A stretch of DNA of 64,000 nt from assembly GCA_025057155.1 (NCBI GenBank), contig JANWYD010000017.1, positions 50,339 to 114,338 of the forward strand, given 5' to 3'. Made by a program: the position numbers and the translations under genes. The notes under the pieces are model-generated. The model worked only from the letters and a program-made list of their open reading frames with translations. It did not search any database and was not told where the DNA came from. Below are positions 56,449 through 64,000 of this stretch, one piece after another; the stretch's first letter is position 1; each line of letters starts with the position of its first letter. This DNA is from Chloroflexaceae bacterium (GTDB lineage: Bacteria; Chloroflexota; Chloroflexia; Chloroflexales; Chloroflexaceae).

Positions 56449-58563
56449 TCAGCCGCCAGGGGTCCGGTAAATTCGGTAGCGTTCAACTGGAAGCGCTTCG
56501 CCTTCACCGGTTAGCGCCGGGGCGGTTCCCAGGCCCTTCTGGAGCGGGAGCGCCACGTAGGGAAGAACAGGCGCATAGGTGACATGCCGCACCCAGCGTT
56601 GCTCCTGCGAGTCCCAGCGGTAGATCACCAGATCGCCGCGGCGCTCGCGCGCGTCCCGGTCATAGTATAAAACAAGGGTAGCGCTATAATCCATAAGTGA
56701 AACATTACTGGCAAGGCTGAACACGTAACTGCGCGCCTCAGCCCCCTCCGGGAGGCGCTGGGGGCCTCCGATGAGGGTGGTGGTGACGATGCGCACCCGT
56801 TCGTCATCGTCAGGCGGCGCGTCGGGAGCGGAAGGGAGGACTGGCCGGCGGTTTTCCGGCGTAACGAAGAAGAGCATGGCGTTGCCTTCGGCGGAACCGG
56901 CGCTGATCGGCAGGCGTCCGCCTGTGGTCGAGTTTGGCCCGCCCCCCTGCGAGTAACTGACGACGAAGAAGGCGTCACCGGGCCAGCGTAGCAGCACGTG
57001 GCCGTCGAGGTGCGGCACGGGGCGCGCCTCGGTGATGAGCGTCGCCGCGTCGAGGTGGTGCAGCGCCAGGGGCGCGAGCGGGCCGTGGGGGCCGCAGGGG
57101 TAGATCTGCACGGCGTCGGGCTTGCGCCCGTGCGCTTCGATCCGCGCCGCTACGGCCGCCGGGTCGCGCGCGGCGCCCTCCAGCGCCTGAGGCAGCACGT
57201 CAACGAAGAAGGGCCGATCCAGCCCCGGAGGGGTGGCCTCGCTCCATGCGAGCTGCGCCGGCGCCCGCCGCCCTGGCGCGGGCGAGGTCGTCGGGGCGAC
57301 ATAGGCGGCTCGCTGCACACGCAGCACGTCCTGAACCTGGCTGATGAGCAGGAGTTCATCCCCGGCCTCAGCCCCGAGGAGGTGAAAGCCCTCGCGCTGG
57401 TCGGCCGCGGAGACTTTGCCCTGGGCGATCAAGCCGCCGGGCATGCCGTCTTCGCCCCGCGGCTTGAGCACGTAGAGCCAGTGGGCCGCATCGGCGCGCC
57501 TGGCCGAGCCGCCTGCCACCTGCGCCAGGGGCCTGGCCAGGTCAAGGTAGACCTCCTGAGCCTGCTCGAGGTTGATGCCAACGCCAGAGCGGTAGCGGGT
57601 CGCAGGTAGTTCAACAAAGACAGGGAGAGGCAGGGGCAGGGCCAGCGGCCCCTCCATCGGGTGCTGATCTCGAGGATCATCCGCCGGCAGGAGGGGAAAA
57701 TTGGCCCGCAGGGTTTCGAAAATCGCCTGCCAGGGTGGCAGTTCGCTGATCTGGGTGGCGGCCATCAGACTCGCGTCAACCGGCAGAGCGACGCGCGGCA
57801 GGGCCGCCCTGACCGCCGTCGCGCCCTTTGACGCCCGCTCGCTCACCCGCCAGCGCCGCTCGCGCCTGCGCTGGACAAGTATGGTATCCTCCAGATACTC
57901 GTCGTTGATGTTGAGCGCGTAGTGGCCCCACTCGTGGATCAGCGCCCGGTAGCCCTCCGGCGTGTCCCAGGTCGAAAGGAGACCGAGATCCTTCTGCCAG
58001 ATGCCGCGTCCAACCCGAATGCCTTTGAACTTGCGGTCCTCGTGCCAACCGTTGTGCCAGGCGCGAGGATGCACCCGGTTCGAGGCCAGGACCTGGATGT
58101 CGGCGCCGTCGAGCAGGGCCGGCCCGCCGATGACGATCTGGCCGAAGGCCATGTAGCCGTTGGTCACGTCGTAGAGGAAGTCCGAGGCCCGTTGCATGGC
58201 AACGCGGATCTGCTGGTAGGTCGCCGCCGAAGGTTGCCATTCGAGGGCCACGATAACGTTAAAAAGATAAAGCACTGAGCGGAACAGCGGCTCGCCGTTG
58301 ATCGCCGTCAGGGAGCGGGCGTGTTCGTCGGGCGCGTAGGCCAGCCACTTCTCGCGGAAGGGGAAGGTCCCCGGAAGCGCGCCTGGCTGATCGAGCAAGG
58401 CGGGATCGGCGTGGACGAAGAACTCCTGCTGGGTCGCGGTGCGTTCCGCGTTCGGGCTGTGCAGATAGGTCAGTCTGACCGCCTTGCAGCGCGCCGCCGC
58501 CTCGCCGTGGCTGGCCGCGTTGAACTGAAAGGGCAGGTCCAGGCGATAGCGATCATCATCCAT
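56449..58563 (-). CDS. Large putative zinc metallopeptidase-like protein of CHAT locus
   Basis: 704 aa, no signal peptide. The N-terminal 110 residues are strand-rich. A zinc-protease motif HEWGHYALNINDEY lies at residues 210-223 (His210, Glu211, His214, then Asp221-Glu222), resembling the HExGH...DEY form seen in M64/M6-like peptidases. The C-terminal 450 residues look like a series of beta domains with FVTPENRRP and SLMDYSATLVLYYDRDA. An in-frame extension to 61068 is antisense to the CHAT gene and rejected. Divergent from the CHAT gene by 57 bp, followed by the sigma and zf-HC2 genes. Protease activity is inferred from one motif. Confidence 0.7.
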   Translation of the reverse strand: MDDDRYRLDLPFQFNAASHGEAAARCKAVRLTYLHSPNAERTATQQEFFVHADPALLDQPGALPGTFPFREKWLAYAPDEHARSLTAINGEPLFRSVLYLFNVIVALEWQPSAATYQQIRVAMQRASDFLYDVTNGYMAFGQIVIGGPALLDGADIQVLASNRVHPRAWHNGWHEDRKFKGIRVGRGIWQKDLGLLSTWDTPEGYRALIHEWGHYALNINDEYLEDTILVQRRRERRWRVSERASKGATAVRAALPRVALPVDASLMAATQISELPPWQAIFETLRANFPLLPADDPRDQHPMEGPLALPLPLPVFVELPATRYRSGVGINLEQAQEVYLDLARPLAQVAGGSARRADAAHWLYVLKPRGEDGMPGGLIAQGKVSAADQREGFHLLGAEAGDELLLISQVQDVLRVQRAAYVAPTTSPAPGRRAPAQLAWSEATPPGLDRPFFVDVLPQALEGAARDPAAVAARIEAHGRKPDAVQIYPCGPHGPLAPLALHHLDAATLITEARPVPHLDGHVLLRWPGDAFFVVSYSQGGGPNSTTGGRLPISAGSAEGNAMLFFVTPENRRPVLPSAPDAPPDDDERVRIVTTTLIGGPQRLPEGAEARSYVFSLASNVSLMDYSATLVLYYDRDARERRGDLVIYRWDSQEQRWVRHVTYAPVLPYVALPLQKGLGTAPALTGEGEALPVERYRIYRTPGG

Positions 58564-58620
58564 GGAGATACTCCTAACCTGGAAGCTTGCTGTATACCGC
58601 ACTGCACACACGAGAGTCTC
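58564..58620. promoter_or_regulatory. 57-bp divergent intergenic region of the CHAT locus
   Basis: The only untranslated sequence between the divergent HExxH-protein and TPR-CHAT genes. The two start codons are 57 bp apart, so both promoters must overlap here or inside the coding starts. No standard -35/-10 pair is visible, which would fit promoters for an alternative sigma factor (inference). Confidence 0.35.
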
Positions 58621-61227
58621 ATGTCTGTTCCCACATTGCCGGCTATAGTGCGTTGCGCCATCTTTGAACGCTTTGATCCGCCGATGCTGCGCGCCGTACT
58701 TGAACTCGACGCTGACGAGGCGGAGGCGGTTCTGGCAATGGCAGAGATTGAACGTCTCGAGCCCGGCGTTTTTGCGTTGCGCTCCGAGGCTCGACGCGCG
58801 CTGCTGGCGCGCCTGCGCGCCGAGGCGGCGCCCGAGGAGCGCGCGTTGCACCAGCGCGCCTTTGACTACGCGGCGGGTCGCCTGGCCAGCCAGGGCGCGG
58901 AGGCGCCCTGGCTCGTGGCCGCCTGCCTGCATCACCTCGAGGCCCTGCGCGATCTGAACCTCGACTACATGCGCTGGCACGAGGTAAGCGCGATGATCGC
59001 CCGCGTGCGCGCCCTGCCCCTTGAGCCGCAAGCGGATCACGCCGACCGGCTGGCGCTGCTGGAGGCGCATCACGCGCTTCGCCAGCAGGCGTATGCGCAG
59101 AGCGAGCGCATCATCGAGCAACTCCTGCGGCGCGCCGATCTGTCGCCGCGCCTGCGGGGCGAGGCACTGGTGACCCGCGGCCTCTGCGCGATGATCCAGG
59201 CGCGCAACGAGGCTGCCCTCGCCGACTTCGCCGCAGCAGAGGCTCTCGGCGTCGCCAGCGACGATGCGGGCCTGCAGGCTCGCGCCCGGGTGAACGCCAG
59301 TTGCGTGTACAACCTGCTCCACCGCTTCGAGCGCGCCCTGGAGCTGAGCGATCGCGGGCTGACCAGCTACCGCCAGGCGGACGATCTCTATGGCGCTGCC
59401 TTCGCCCTCTACATGCGCGGCAACAACGCGCTCTACCTGGGGCGCTGGGAAGCGGCTATCGCCGATCTGGACGAGGCCGCGGCGATTTACCGCGCCGCGG
59501 AGATGCATGCCCGCCTGGCCGCGATTGACTGGGCGCGGGGCTTTCTGCATCAACTGCTCGGCAACGAGGCTGCGAGCCTGGCAGCCTATGAGCGCGCCCT
59601 GACCATTGCCGCCTCCGACGAGCATGGCAATGCCGTCCTCGCCGCCGACATTCTTACCGAACTGGGCCTGATCTACCAGTTGCAGGCCCGCTGGGACGAC
59701 GCCGACGCGGCCTTCCGCCGGGCGATCGCCCTCCAGGAAGCCCTGGGCAACGCGCTGAGCCGCGCCCTGCTGATGCACCGCCATGCCCAGTTGCTCGACC
59801 GCCGCGGCGCCCGTATGGCTGCCCTGGCCACCCTGCGCGAGGCCGTTGATCTGCTGGAAACGCTGCGCGTGGCCACCTCTGCCGAAGACCTGAAGATCAG
59901 CCTCCTGGGCACCGCCGAACAGGTGTATGAAACGATCGTCCTGACCTACCTCGCGCAGGACGATCCTGAAAGCGCCTTTGCCTACGTTGAGCGAGCACGG
60001 GCGCGAGCCTTTCTCGACCTGGTGGCGCGCCGCGACGCCCCGGCGGACGCGCTTGCGCACCGGCCCACCGTCACGCTGGCCGATGTGCAACGGCAGATGG
60101 CCCCCGACGCCCTGGTGCTCGAATACTTCTGCATCGGGGTGCTGCCGCCCGGCGACTCCTTTCTGGCGCGCATTCCCCCTGAGAACACCCGGCTCCTTGA
60201 GCTGGTGCGCCCGCAGCCGGAGATCCTGCTCTTCGCCATTACTCGCGAGGCGCTGCAGGTGTACCGGATCGCTTTCGATCCGAACCTGCTGCGCCCTCCG
60301 GCCGATGACCCGACTCCAGGCTGGCACCTGGTGACGCAACGCAAGCTGCGCTGGATGTACGACCGGCTGATCGCCCCTGTCGAGAGCCTGCTGGTGAAGC
60401 GCGCCGTGGTCCATCTTATTCCGCACGGGCCGTTGCATTACGTTCCCTTTGTCGCCCTGTCCACGCCCCGAGGCGGCGCTCTGCTCGACGTGGCCGGGCC
60501 GGCGCTGACCTTCGCGCCCAGCGCCACGGTGCTCTGCGACTGCCTGGCGCGGCCCCAGAGCACCGGGAGCGTGAGTCTGGCGCTCGGCTACAACTATCAG
60601 GGCGAGGCGCGACTGTTTCTGGCCGAGCACGAGGCCCAGATCGTCGGCGCTATGCTTGACGCCCGCGTGATCGTCGGCGATGCAGCCAAGCGCGCCGATT
60701 TGTTCGCCTCCGGCCCCGCCCTGCGCTGCCTGCACATCGCCGGCCATGCAGTCTATCGAGCCAGCGATCCCCTGGGTTCCTTCCTGTGCCTCGGCGCCGA
60801 TGACAACCTCGATGCCCGTGCGCTCATGGGCGCGTTGCAGTTGCGTGACACGCTGGTTACCCTGAACGCCTGCACTTCGGGCTTGAGCCAGGTCGCCTCC
60901 GGCGACGAGTTGCTCGGTTTGCCGCGAGCATTTCTGTATGCCGGGGCGGCGACCATTGTCTGCGCGCTCCATGAGATTGACGATATCGCCGCCTATGTTC
61001 TTATGGTATTGTTCTACGCGAATCTTGCAGCCGGAGCAGCGCCCGCCGAAGCCATCCATCAGGCGCAACTCACGCTTCGCGATTCTGATCGAGACACGGT
61101 GGTCGCTCTACTGCGGCGTTCTGGAGCGGCAACGTCTCAGGTCCTCGCCGCCCTGGAGAGCTATGACCAGCGGCCCTTCGCCCATCCGCGCTTCTGGGCC
61201 GCGTTTATGCTGATCGGAAAACCCTAG
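58621..61227 (+). CDS. TPR-CHAT caspase-like protease
   Basis: 868 aa. ATG at 58621 is taken as start; the ORF extends 100 codons upstream but those overlap the divergent gene. Residues about 120-470 are helical TPR-type repeats (for example ALYLGRWEAAIADLDEAAAIYRAA). From about 500 to the end is a CHAT domain: PHGPLHYVPFVAL, catalytic His709 in RCLHIAGHAVYR, catalytic Cys751 in LNACTSGLSQ, and DELLGLPRAFLYAGA. CHAT domains are caspase-like cysteine proteases (HetF-associated with TPR). No membrane segment, so a cytoplasmic, trigger-activated protease is likely. The target is not known. Confidence 0.9.
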   Translation: MSVPTLPAIVRCAIFERFDPPMLRAVLELDADEAEAVLAMAEIERLEPGVFALRSEARRALLARLRAEAAPEERALHQRAFDYAAGRLASQGAEAPWLVAACLHHLEALRDLNLDYMRWHEVSAMIARVRALPLEPQADHADRLALLEAHHALRQQAYAQSERIIEQLLRRADLSPRLRGEALVTRGLCAMIQARNEAALADFAAAEALGVASDDAGLQARARVNASCVYNLLHRFERALELSDRGLTSYRQADDLYGAAFALYMRGNNALYLGRWEAAIADLDEAAAIYRAAEMHARLAAIDWARGFLHQLLGNEAASLAAYERALTIAASDEHGNAVLAADILTELGLIYQLQARWDDADAAFRRAIALQEALGNALSRALLMHRHAQLLDRRGARMAALATLREAVDLLETLRVATSAEDLKISLLGTAEQVYETIVLTYLAQDDPESAFAYVERARARAFLDLVARRDAPADALAHRPTVTLADVQRQMAPDALVLEYFCIGVLPPGDSFLARIPPENTRLLELVRPQPEILLFAITREALQVYRIAFDPNLLRPPADDPTPGWHLVTQRKLRWMYDRLIAPVESLLVKRAVVHLIPHGPLHYVPFVALSTPRGGALLDVAGPALTFAPSATVLCDCLARPQSTGSVSLALGYNYQGEARLFLAEHEAQIVGAMLDARVIVGDAAKRADLFASGPALRCLHIAGHAVYRASDPLGSFLCLGADDNLDARALMGALQLRDTLVTLNACTSGLSQVASGDELLGLPRAFLYAGAATIVCALHEIDDIAAYVLMVLFYANLAAGAAPAEAIHQAQLTLRDSDRDTVVALLRRSGAATSQVLAALESYDQRPFAHPRFWAAFMLIGKP

Positions 61228-61314
61228 GGGATTTGGGCTTGAGCAAGGGATGGTTCGTCGGGCTGGCACTGCTTCAACGCAGGCGAGAAGCAGTCGTGAA
61301 ACGGGATAGGCGCT

Positions 61315-62265
61315 ATGCAGACCACCAGACTTGGCCGGAGCGGCCTGGAAGTGAGCCGCCTGTGTCTGGGCGGGAATGTCTTTGGCTGGACCTGTGACGA
61401 GGCGACCTCCCAGCAGGTGCTGGACGCCTACGTGGACGCGGGCGGCAATTTCATTGATACGGCGGATGTCTATTCGCGCTGGGCGCCGGGCCACGCCGGC
61501 GGCGAGTCGGAGGCGGTGCTGGGCCGCTGGATGCAGGCCCGCGGGAACCGGTCGCGCGTGATTATCGCCACCAAAGTGGGCTCGGCGATGGGTGAGGGGC
61601 CAAATATGGGCGGTCTCTCGCGCCAGCATATGATGCGCGCGGTGGATGATTCGTTGCGCCGCCTGCAAACCGACTATATTGATCTCTATCAGGCCCACTT
61701 CGATGACGACCGCGTCCCGCTGGAAGAAACCCTGCGGGCCTTTGACGACCTGGTGCGGCAGGGCAAGGTGCGCTACATCGGCGCCTCGAACTACCACGCC
61801 TGGCGGCTGGTGCAGGCCCTGTGGGTCAGCGACCGCTATGGCTACGCGGCGTATATCTCGCTCCAACCGAAGTACAATCTGGTGGACCGCGACGAATTTG
61901 AAGGCGATCTGGAGGCGGCCTGCCGCGCCTTTGGTCTGGGGGTCATTCCTTATGCGCCGCTTGGCGGCGGCTTCCTCACCGGCAAGTACCGTCGCGACGG
62001 CGCTCTGCCCGTTACCGAGCGCGCCCCCAAGGTGCAACAGCGCTACATGCATGCCCGTGGCTGGGCCGTGCTGGAGGCGGTGCAGCGGGTAGCCGAAGGG
62101 CGGGGCGCGACGCCCGCGCAGGTGGCCCTGGCCTGGCACCTGGCCCGTCCGAGCATCACAGCGCCGATTGTGAGCGCCACCAGCGTCGAGCAACTCGTTG
62201 AGTTGCTCGGAGCGCTGGAGCTGCGGCTGAGCGCCGACGAGCTGGAATATCTGGCGAGAACATAG
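61315..62265 (+). CDS. Aldo/keto reductase
   Basis: 316 aa TIM barrel. Catalytic residues: Asp and Tyr in FIDTADVYSRWAPG, Lys in VIIATKVGSAMG, His-like position in DLYQAHFDDD. NADP-binding features: PYAPLGGGFLTGKYR and SATSVEQL near the end. It reduces aldehydes or ketones with NADPH; substrate unknown. It follows the CHAT gene by 87 bp on the same strand, so weak cotranscription is possible. Confidence 0.93.
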   Translation: MQTTRLGRSGLEVSRLCLGGNVFGWTCDEATSQQVLDAYVDAGGNFIDTADVYSRWAPGHAGGESEAVLGRWMQARGNRSRVIIATKVGSAMGEGPNMGGLSRQHMMRAVDDSLRRLQTDYIDLYQAHFDDDRVPLEETLRAFDDLVRQGKVRYIGASNYHAWRLVQALWVSDRYGYAAYISLQPKYNLVDRDEFEGDLEAACRAFGLGVIPYAPLGGGFLTGKYRRDGALPVTERAPKVQQRYMHARGWAVLEAVQRVAEGRGATPAQVALAWHLARPSITAPIVSATSVEQLVELLGALELRLSADELEYLART

Positions 62266-62387
62266 GCCCTGCCGGGGAGGGTTCGGGTGGTGCAGCCGCC
62301 TGAACCTTCTGGGCGGCAACGTAGCCGCCCTGCGTTCACTGCGGGTCAGGGTGCTGCGCGCAGGCTCTCTACTTCTCGCAGGATCAG

Positions 62388-62416
62388 TTGATAGCTGTTG
62401 TCCTTTCTGTTATAGT
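62388..62416 (+). promoter_or_regulatory. Promoter of dps
   Basis: TTGATA (62388-62393), 17-bp spacer, TATAGT (62411-62416), about 95 bp before the dps start codon. The -10 box is also the left half of the palindrome at 62411-62424. Confidence 0.65.
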
Positions 62417-62424
62417 GCACTATA
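62411..62424. promoter_or_regulatory. Perfect 14-bp palindrome over the dps -10 box
   Basis: TATAGTGCACTATA is identical to its reverse complement. Overlapping the -10 element, it is placed to act as an operator where a dimeric repressor would block polymerase. A metal- or peroxide-sensing regulator would fit dps, but the sequence does not match a consensus I can name. Confidence 0.55.
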
Positions 62425-62510
62425 TGCGGAAGTGAAAGAATCTGTACCGCGGCTGGCTGGCTGGCAGGCTGTTCGGCCTGGCAGCGGCCCAAGGTGAAAG
62501 GGACGTGACC

Positions 62511-63023
62511 ATGACGACCTCAAAGCCCAGTGTGTCCGGCACGACGCCCGATATCGGCCTGAGCGCAGCGAACGTGCAAGGTGTAGTGGCGCTGCTGAGC
62601 CGCCTGCTCGCCGATGAGCACGTGCTGTACATGCGTCTGCGCAACTACCACTGGAACGTCGTCGGAATGGCCTTTGGCCCGCTGCATGCGTTGTTCCAGC
62701 AGCAGTACGAGGCGCTGGAACATGACATTGACGAAATTGCCGAGCGCATTCGCTCGCTCGGCGCCCCCGCTCCGGGCACCATGACCGAGTTATTGCAACT
62801 CACCACCCTGTCCGAGCGTCCTGGCGAGTATCCCGATGATCGCACCATGGTGGCCAACCTGGTCGCCGATCACGAGGCTATTATCCGCCATCTCCGCCGC
62901 GACGTGCGCGCGACCGATGAGCAGTACGACGATATGGGCACCAGCGATTTTCTTACCGCGCTGATGGAGAAGCACGAGAAGATGGCCTGGATGTTGCGCG
63001 CCCACATCGAGCAGCGCGGCTAG
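62511..63023 (+). CDS. dps: Dps ferritin-like DNA-protection protein
   Basis: 170 aa. The Dps ferroxidase region is intact: RNYHWNVVGMAFGPLH (His) and LFQQQYEALEHDIDEIAERIRSLG (Asp, Glu). C-terminal helix LMEKHEKMAWMLRAHIE. Dps 12-mers oxidise and store iron using peroxide and protect DNA. ATG at 62511; a GTG two codons earlier is in frame. A strong promoter with an overlapping palindrome precedes it and a strong terminator follows. Confidence 0.96.
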   Translation: MTTSKPSVSGTTPDIGLSAANVQGVVALLSRLLADEHVLYMRLRNYHWNVVGMAFGPLHALFQQQYEALEHDIDEIAERIRSLGAPAPGTMTELLQLTTLSERPGEYPDDRTMVANLVADHEAIIRHLRRDVRATDEQYDDMGTSDFLTALMEKHEKMAWMLRAHIEQRG

Positions 63024-63075
63024 CCTCTCAGCCCAGGAGGGCTGCGTTTCCGAATAAACGTTGCGCTAGTAGTGA

Positions 63076-63108
63076 GTGCGAGGGCCGGCGGCCCTCGCAC
63101 GTTCTTTT
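63076..63108 (+). terminator. Rho-independent terminator of dps
   Basis: GTGCGAGGGCC (63076-63086) pairs perfectly with GGCCCTCGCAC (63090-63100), loop GGC, followed by GTTCTTTT. It lies 53 bp after the dps stop. Confidence 0.85.
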
Positions 63109-63208
63109 GCTGGGACGGGGCAGCTTCTCCGTGCAGCGTTAGCAACGTGTTAGCGTATGTTCAGAGGGACCCGGTCCTTCCGAACTTCCCCTCGGGCAAC
63201 GGGATGGA

Positions 63209-63616
63209 TCAATTCCTCCACTGGCGCTCGGCTGGCGGCGCAGCGAGGGGACGATAGCCAACGCCAAAGGGCAGCCGTTGCTGGCGACAGAGGGGAGCGC
63301 AGAGTTCTTGCGCCGCCGTCTCTACTAGGCGCGCCAGGAGGCGCAGTTCCTCGCGGCTGAGCAGGAGGCCTCCGTTGTGCAGCCAGAGTTGAACGGCGCC
63401 ATCCGCTCCCAGGGCCAGGCGATAGTAGCCCCGGCGCAGGAACGGCAACTCTTCTTCCTCGCACCATTCGTCAAGCGCGGCAGCGAGATGCGGCAGATCG
63501 TAGATCGGCAGGCGAAACGTCGCAGCGTCCCACACCAGGCGCAGATCGCCGTCGGGCGCAACGCCGATCAGGCGCCCGGGGGCGGCCATCGCAACGGTGG
63601 CAAGATGAGCATCCAT
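63209..63616 (-). CDS. Hypothetical protein
   Basis: 135 aa. Start at 63616 follows GGAG at 6 bases; the ORF extends 15 codons further without support. Strand-rich N-terminus (LRLVWDAATFRLPIYDLPHL), an acidic patch CEEEELPF, a repeated tryptophan/leucine core (VQLWLHNGGLLL) and helical C-terminus. Two Cys occur close to each other (LCAPLC). No family is recognised. Encoded alone and convergent with dps. Confidence 0.6.
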   Translation of the reverse strand: MDAHLATVAMAAPGRLIGVAPDGDLRLVWDAATFRLPIYDLPHLAAALDEWCEEEELPFLRRGYYRLALGADGAVQLWLHNGGLLLSREELRLLARLVETAAQELCAPLCRQQRLPFGVGYRPLAAPPAERQWRN

Positions 63617-64000
63617 GGAGTCTCCAGTCACAACAGCGTTGTTGCAGAACGCATTCGGCAAGACGGTGGATAGGCTCAGTGTATGCTTCCAGGGCGGTTG
63701 TTTGTGTTAACAGGCACTGGCAACAGCTTGCGCCTTCATAACCGTTCGGCTAAGGTTGGGGGGCTTGCGGCTCCCGCAAGGGTTTCCTTTCCGGTCTGGC
63801 GCGGCGCATCCTTAGCGCGATGAGAGCATTCGGAAGGGTGATGCCTGTCGGAGCCTTGCTCACCCGCTACGGAATTTGCGAGAGCTTTACCCTTGCTATT
63901 AGCAAACACTAAATCCTTAATATAGCATACACGATTCACCAGCGGCGTCTAGTTGTGATTGTTGGAACTACTAAAGCCAGCGGCGCGGGCGCCCCGGGGC
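63617..64000. other. Right-edge region without a clear gene
   Basis: About 384 bp to the window end. It contains a hairpin CTTGCGG/CCGCAAG (63764-63780) followed by GGTTTCCTTT on the plus strand, and an AT-rich patch (63905-63930) that could be a promoter, most plausibly for minus-strand transcription. A 67-codon ORF on the minus strand (63736-63939) has odd composition and no ribosome site. A non-coding RNA or a worn element end are possibilities I cannot resolve. Confidence 0.4.

Noticed and set aside
58564..61068. Minus-strand extension of the HExxH-protein ORF to over 1500 codons
   Set aside because: It is entirely antisense to the TPR-CHAT gene, whose domains are clear. The high-GC codon pattern keeps the opposite frame open.
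54778..61227. Type III-E CRISPR (gRAMP/Craspase) locus
   Set aside because: TPR-CHAT and a sigma factor are present, but there is no repeat-spacer array, no Cas7-11-like gene and no Csx30/31-like gene in the window.
63736..63939. 67-codon ORF at right edge
   Set aside because: No ribosome site, no recognisable domain, unusual composition.

Overview
The window reads as a chromosomal segment of a high-GC member of the Chloroflexota, most likely of the Chloroflexus/Roseiflexus group. The basis is gene content: an aioB-aioA arsenite oxidase pair, a methylmalonyl-CoA epimerase, an eight-gene F1Fo ATP synthase operon followed by mreB, a lipoprotein made only of WD40 repeats, LGFP-like/YbaY-type surface proteins, and several palindromic intergenic repeat families. 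The assignment is an inference from gene types; no marker rRNA is present. I see no prophage, IS transposase, CRISPR array or rRNA.

Layout. 0.2-1.9 kb: an ImuA/ImuB-like damage-tolerance pair (-). 2.5-8.9 kb: a DUF4397 secreted protein, a subtilisin-like protease and two glycosyltransferases. 8.9-15.9 kb: a NarL-type kinase/regulator pair directly ahead of arsenite oxidase (aioB, aioA), an FmdE-like protein and a four-helix membrane protein. 16.0-23.4 kb: a MurA-family enzyme, a YwaF-type membrane protein, an HD-GYP protein, a double-RCK channel-like protein and mobA (makes the guanylated molybdenum cofactor that AioA should need). 23.4-32.3 kb: WD40 lipoprotein coupled to an F420-type oxidoreductase, pgi, tRNA-Arg with trmB downstream, an isochorismatase-fold hydrolase, a YbaY-type protein and efp. 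33.3-38.6 kb: two sensor kinases, a receiver, and an Arm-type 16S rRNA methyltransferase whose start overlaps the stop of one kinase. 38.8-42.0 kb: mce, a rubrerythrin-like/DinB fusion, a methyltransferase and mreB. 42.2-49.9 kb: atpBEFHAGDC on the minus strand. 50.5-54.5 kb: a degenerate receiver/roadblock fusion and valS. 54.8-61.2 kb: zf-HC2 protein, ECF-like sigma factor and HExxH protein (-), divergent from a TPR-CHAT protease (+). 61.3-63.6 kb: aldo/keto reductase, dps and a small hypothetical gene.

The strongest candidate for an undescribed system is the TPR-CHAT / HExxH protein / sigma factor / zf-HC2 cluster (54.8-61.2 kb). It has the parts expected of a protease-triggered transcription switch, reminiscent in logic of the TPR-CHAT plus sigma arrangement of type III-E CRISPR loci but with no CRISPR component nearby. 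Second is the sensor-kinase-coupled Arm-type rRNA methyltransferase. Third is a set of palindromic repeat families, one forming a roughly 145-bp cloverleaf-like element present five times plus one half copy. Two copies lie inside the ATP synthase operon, and one of these is interrupted by a different inverted-repeat element.
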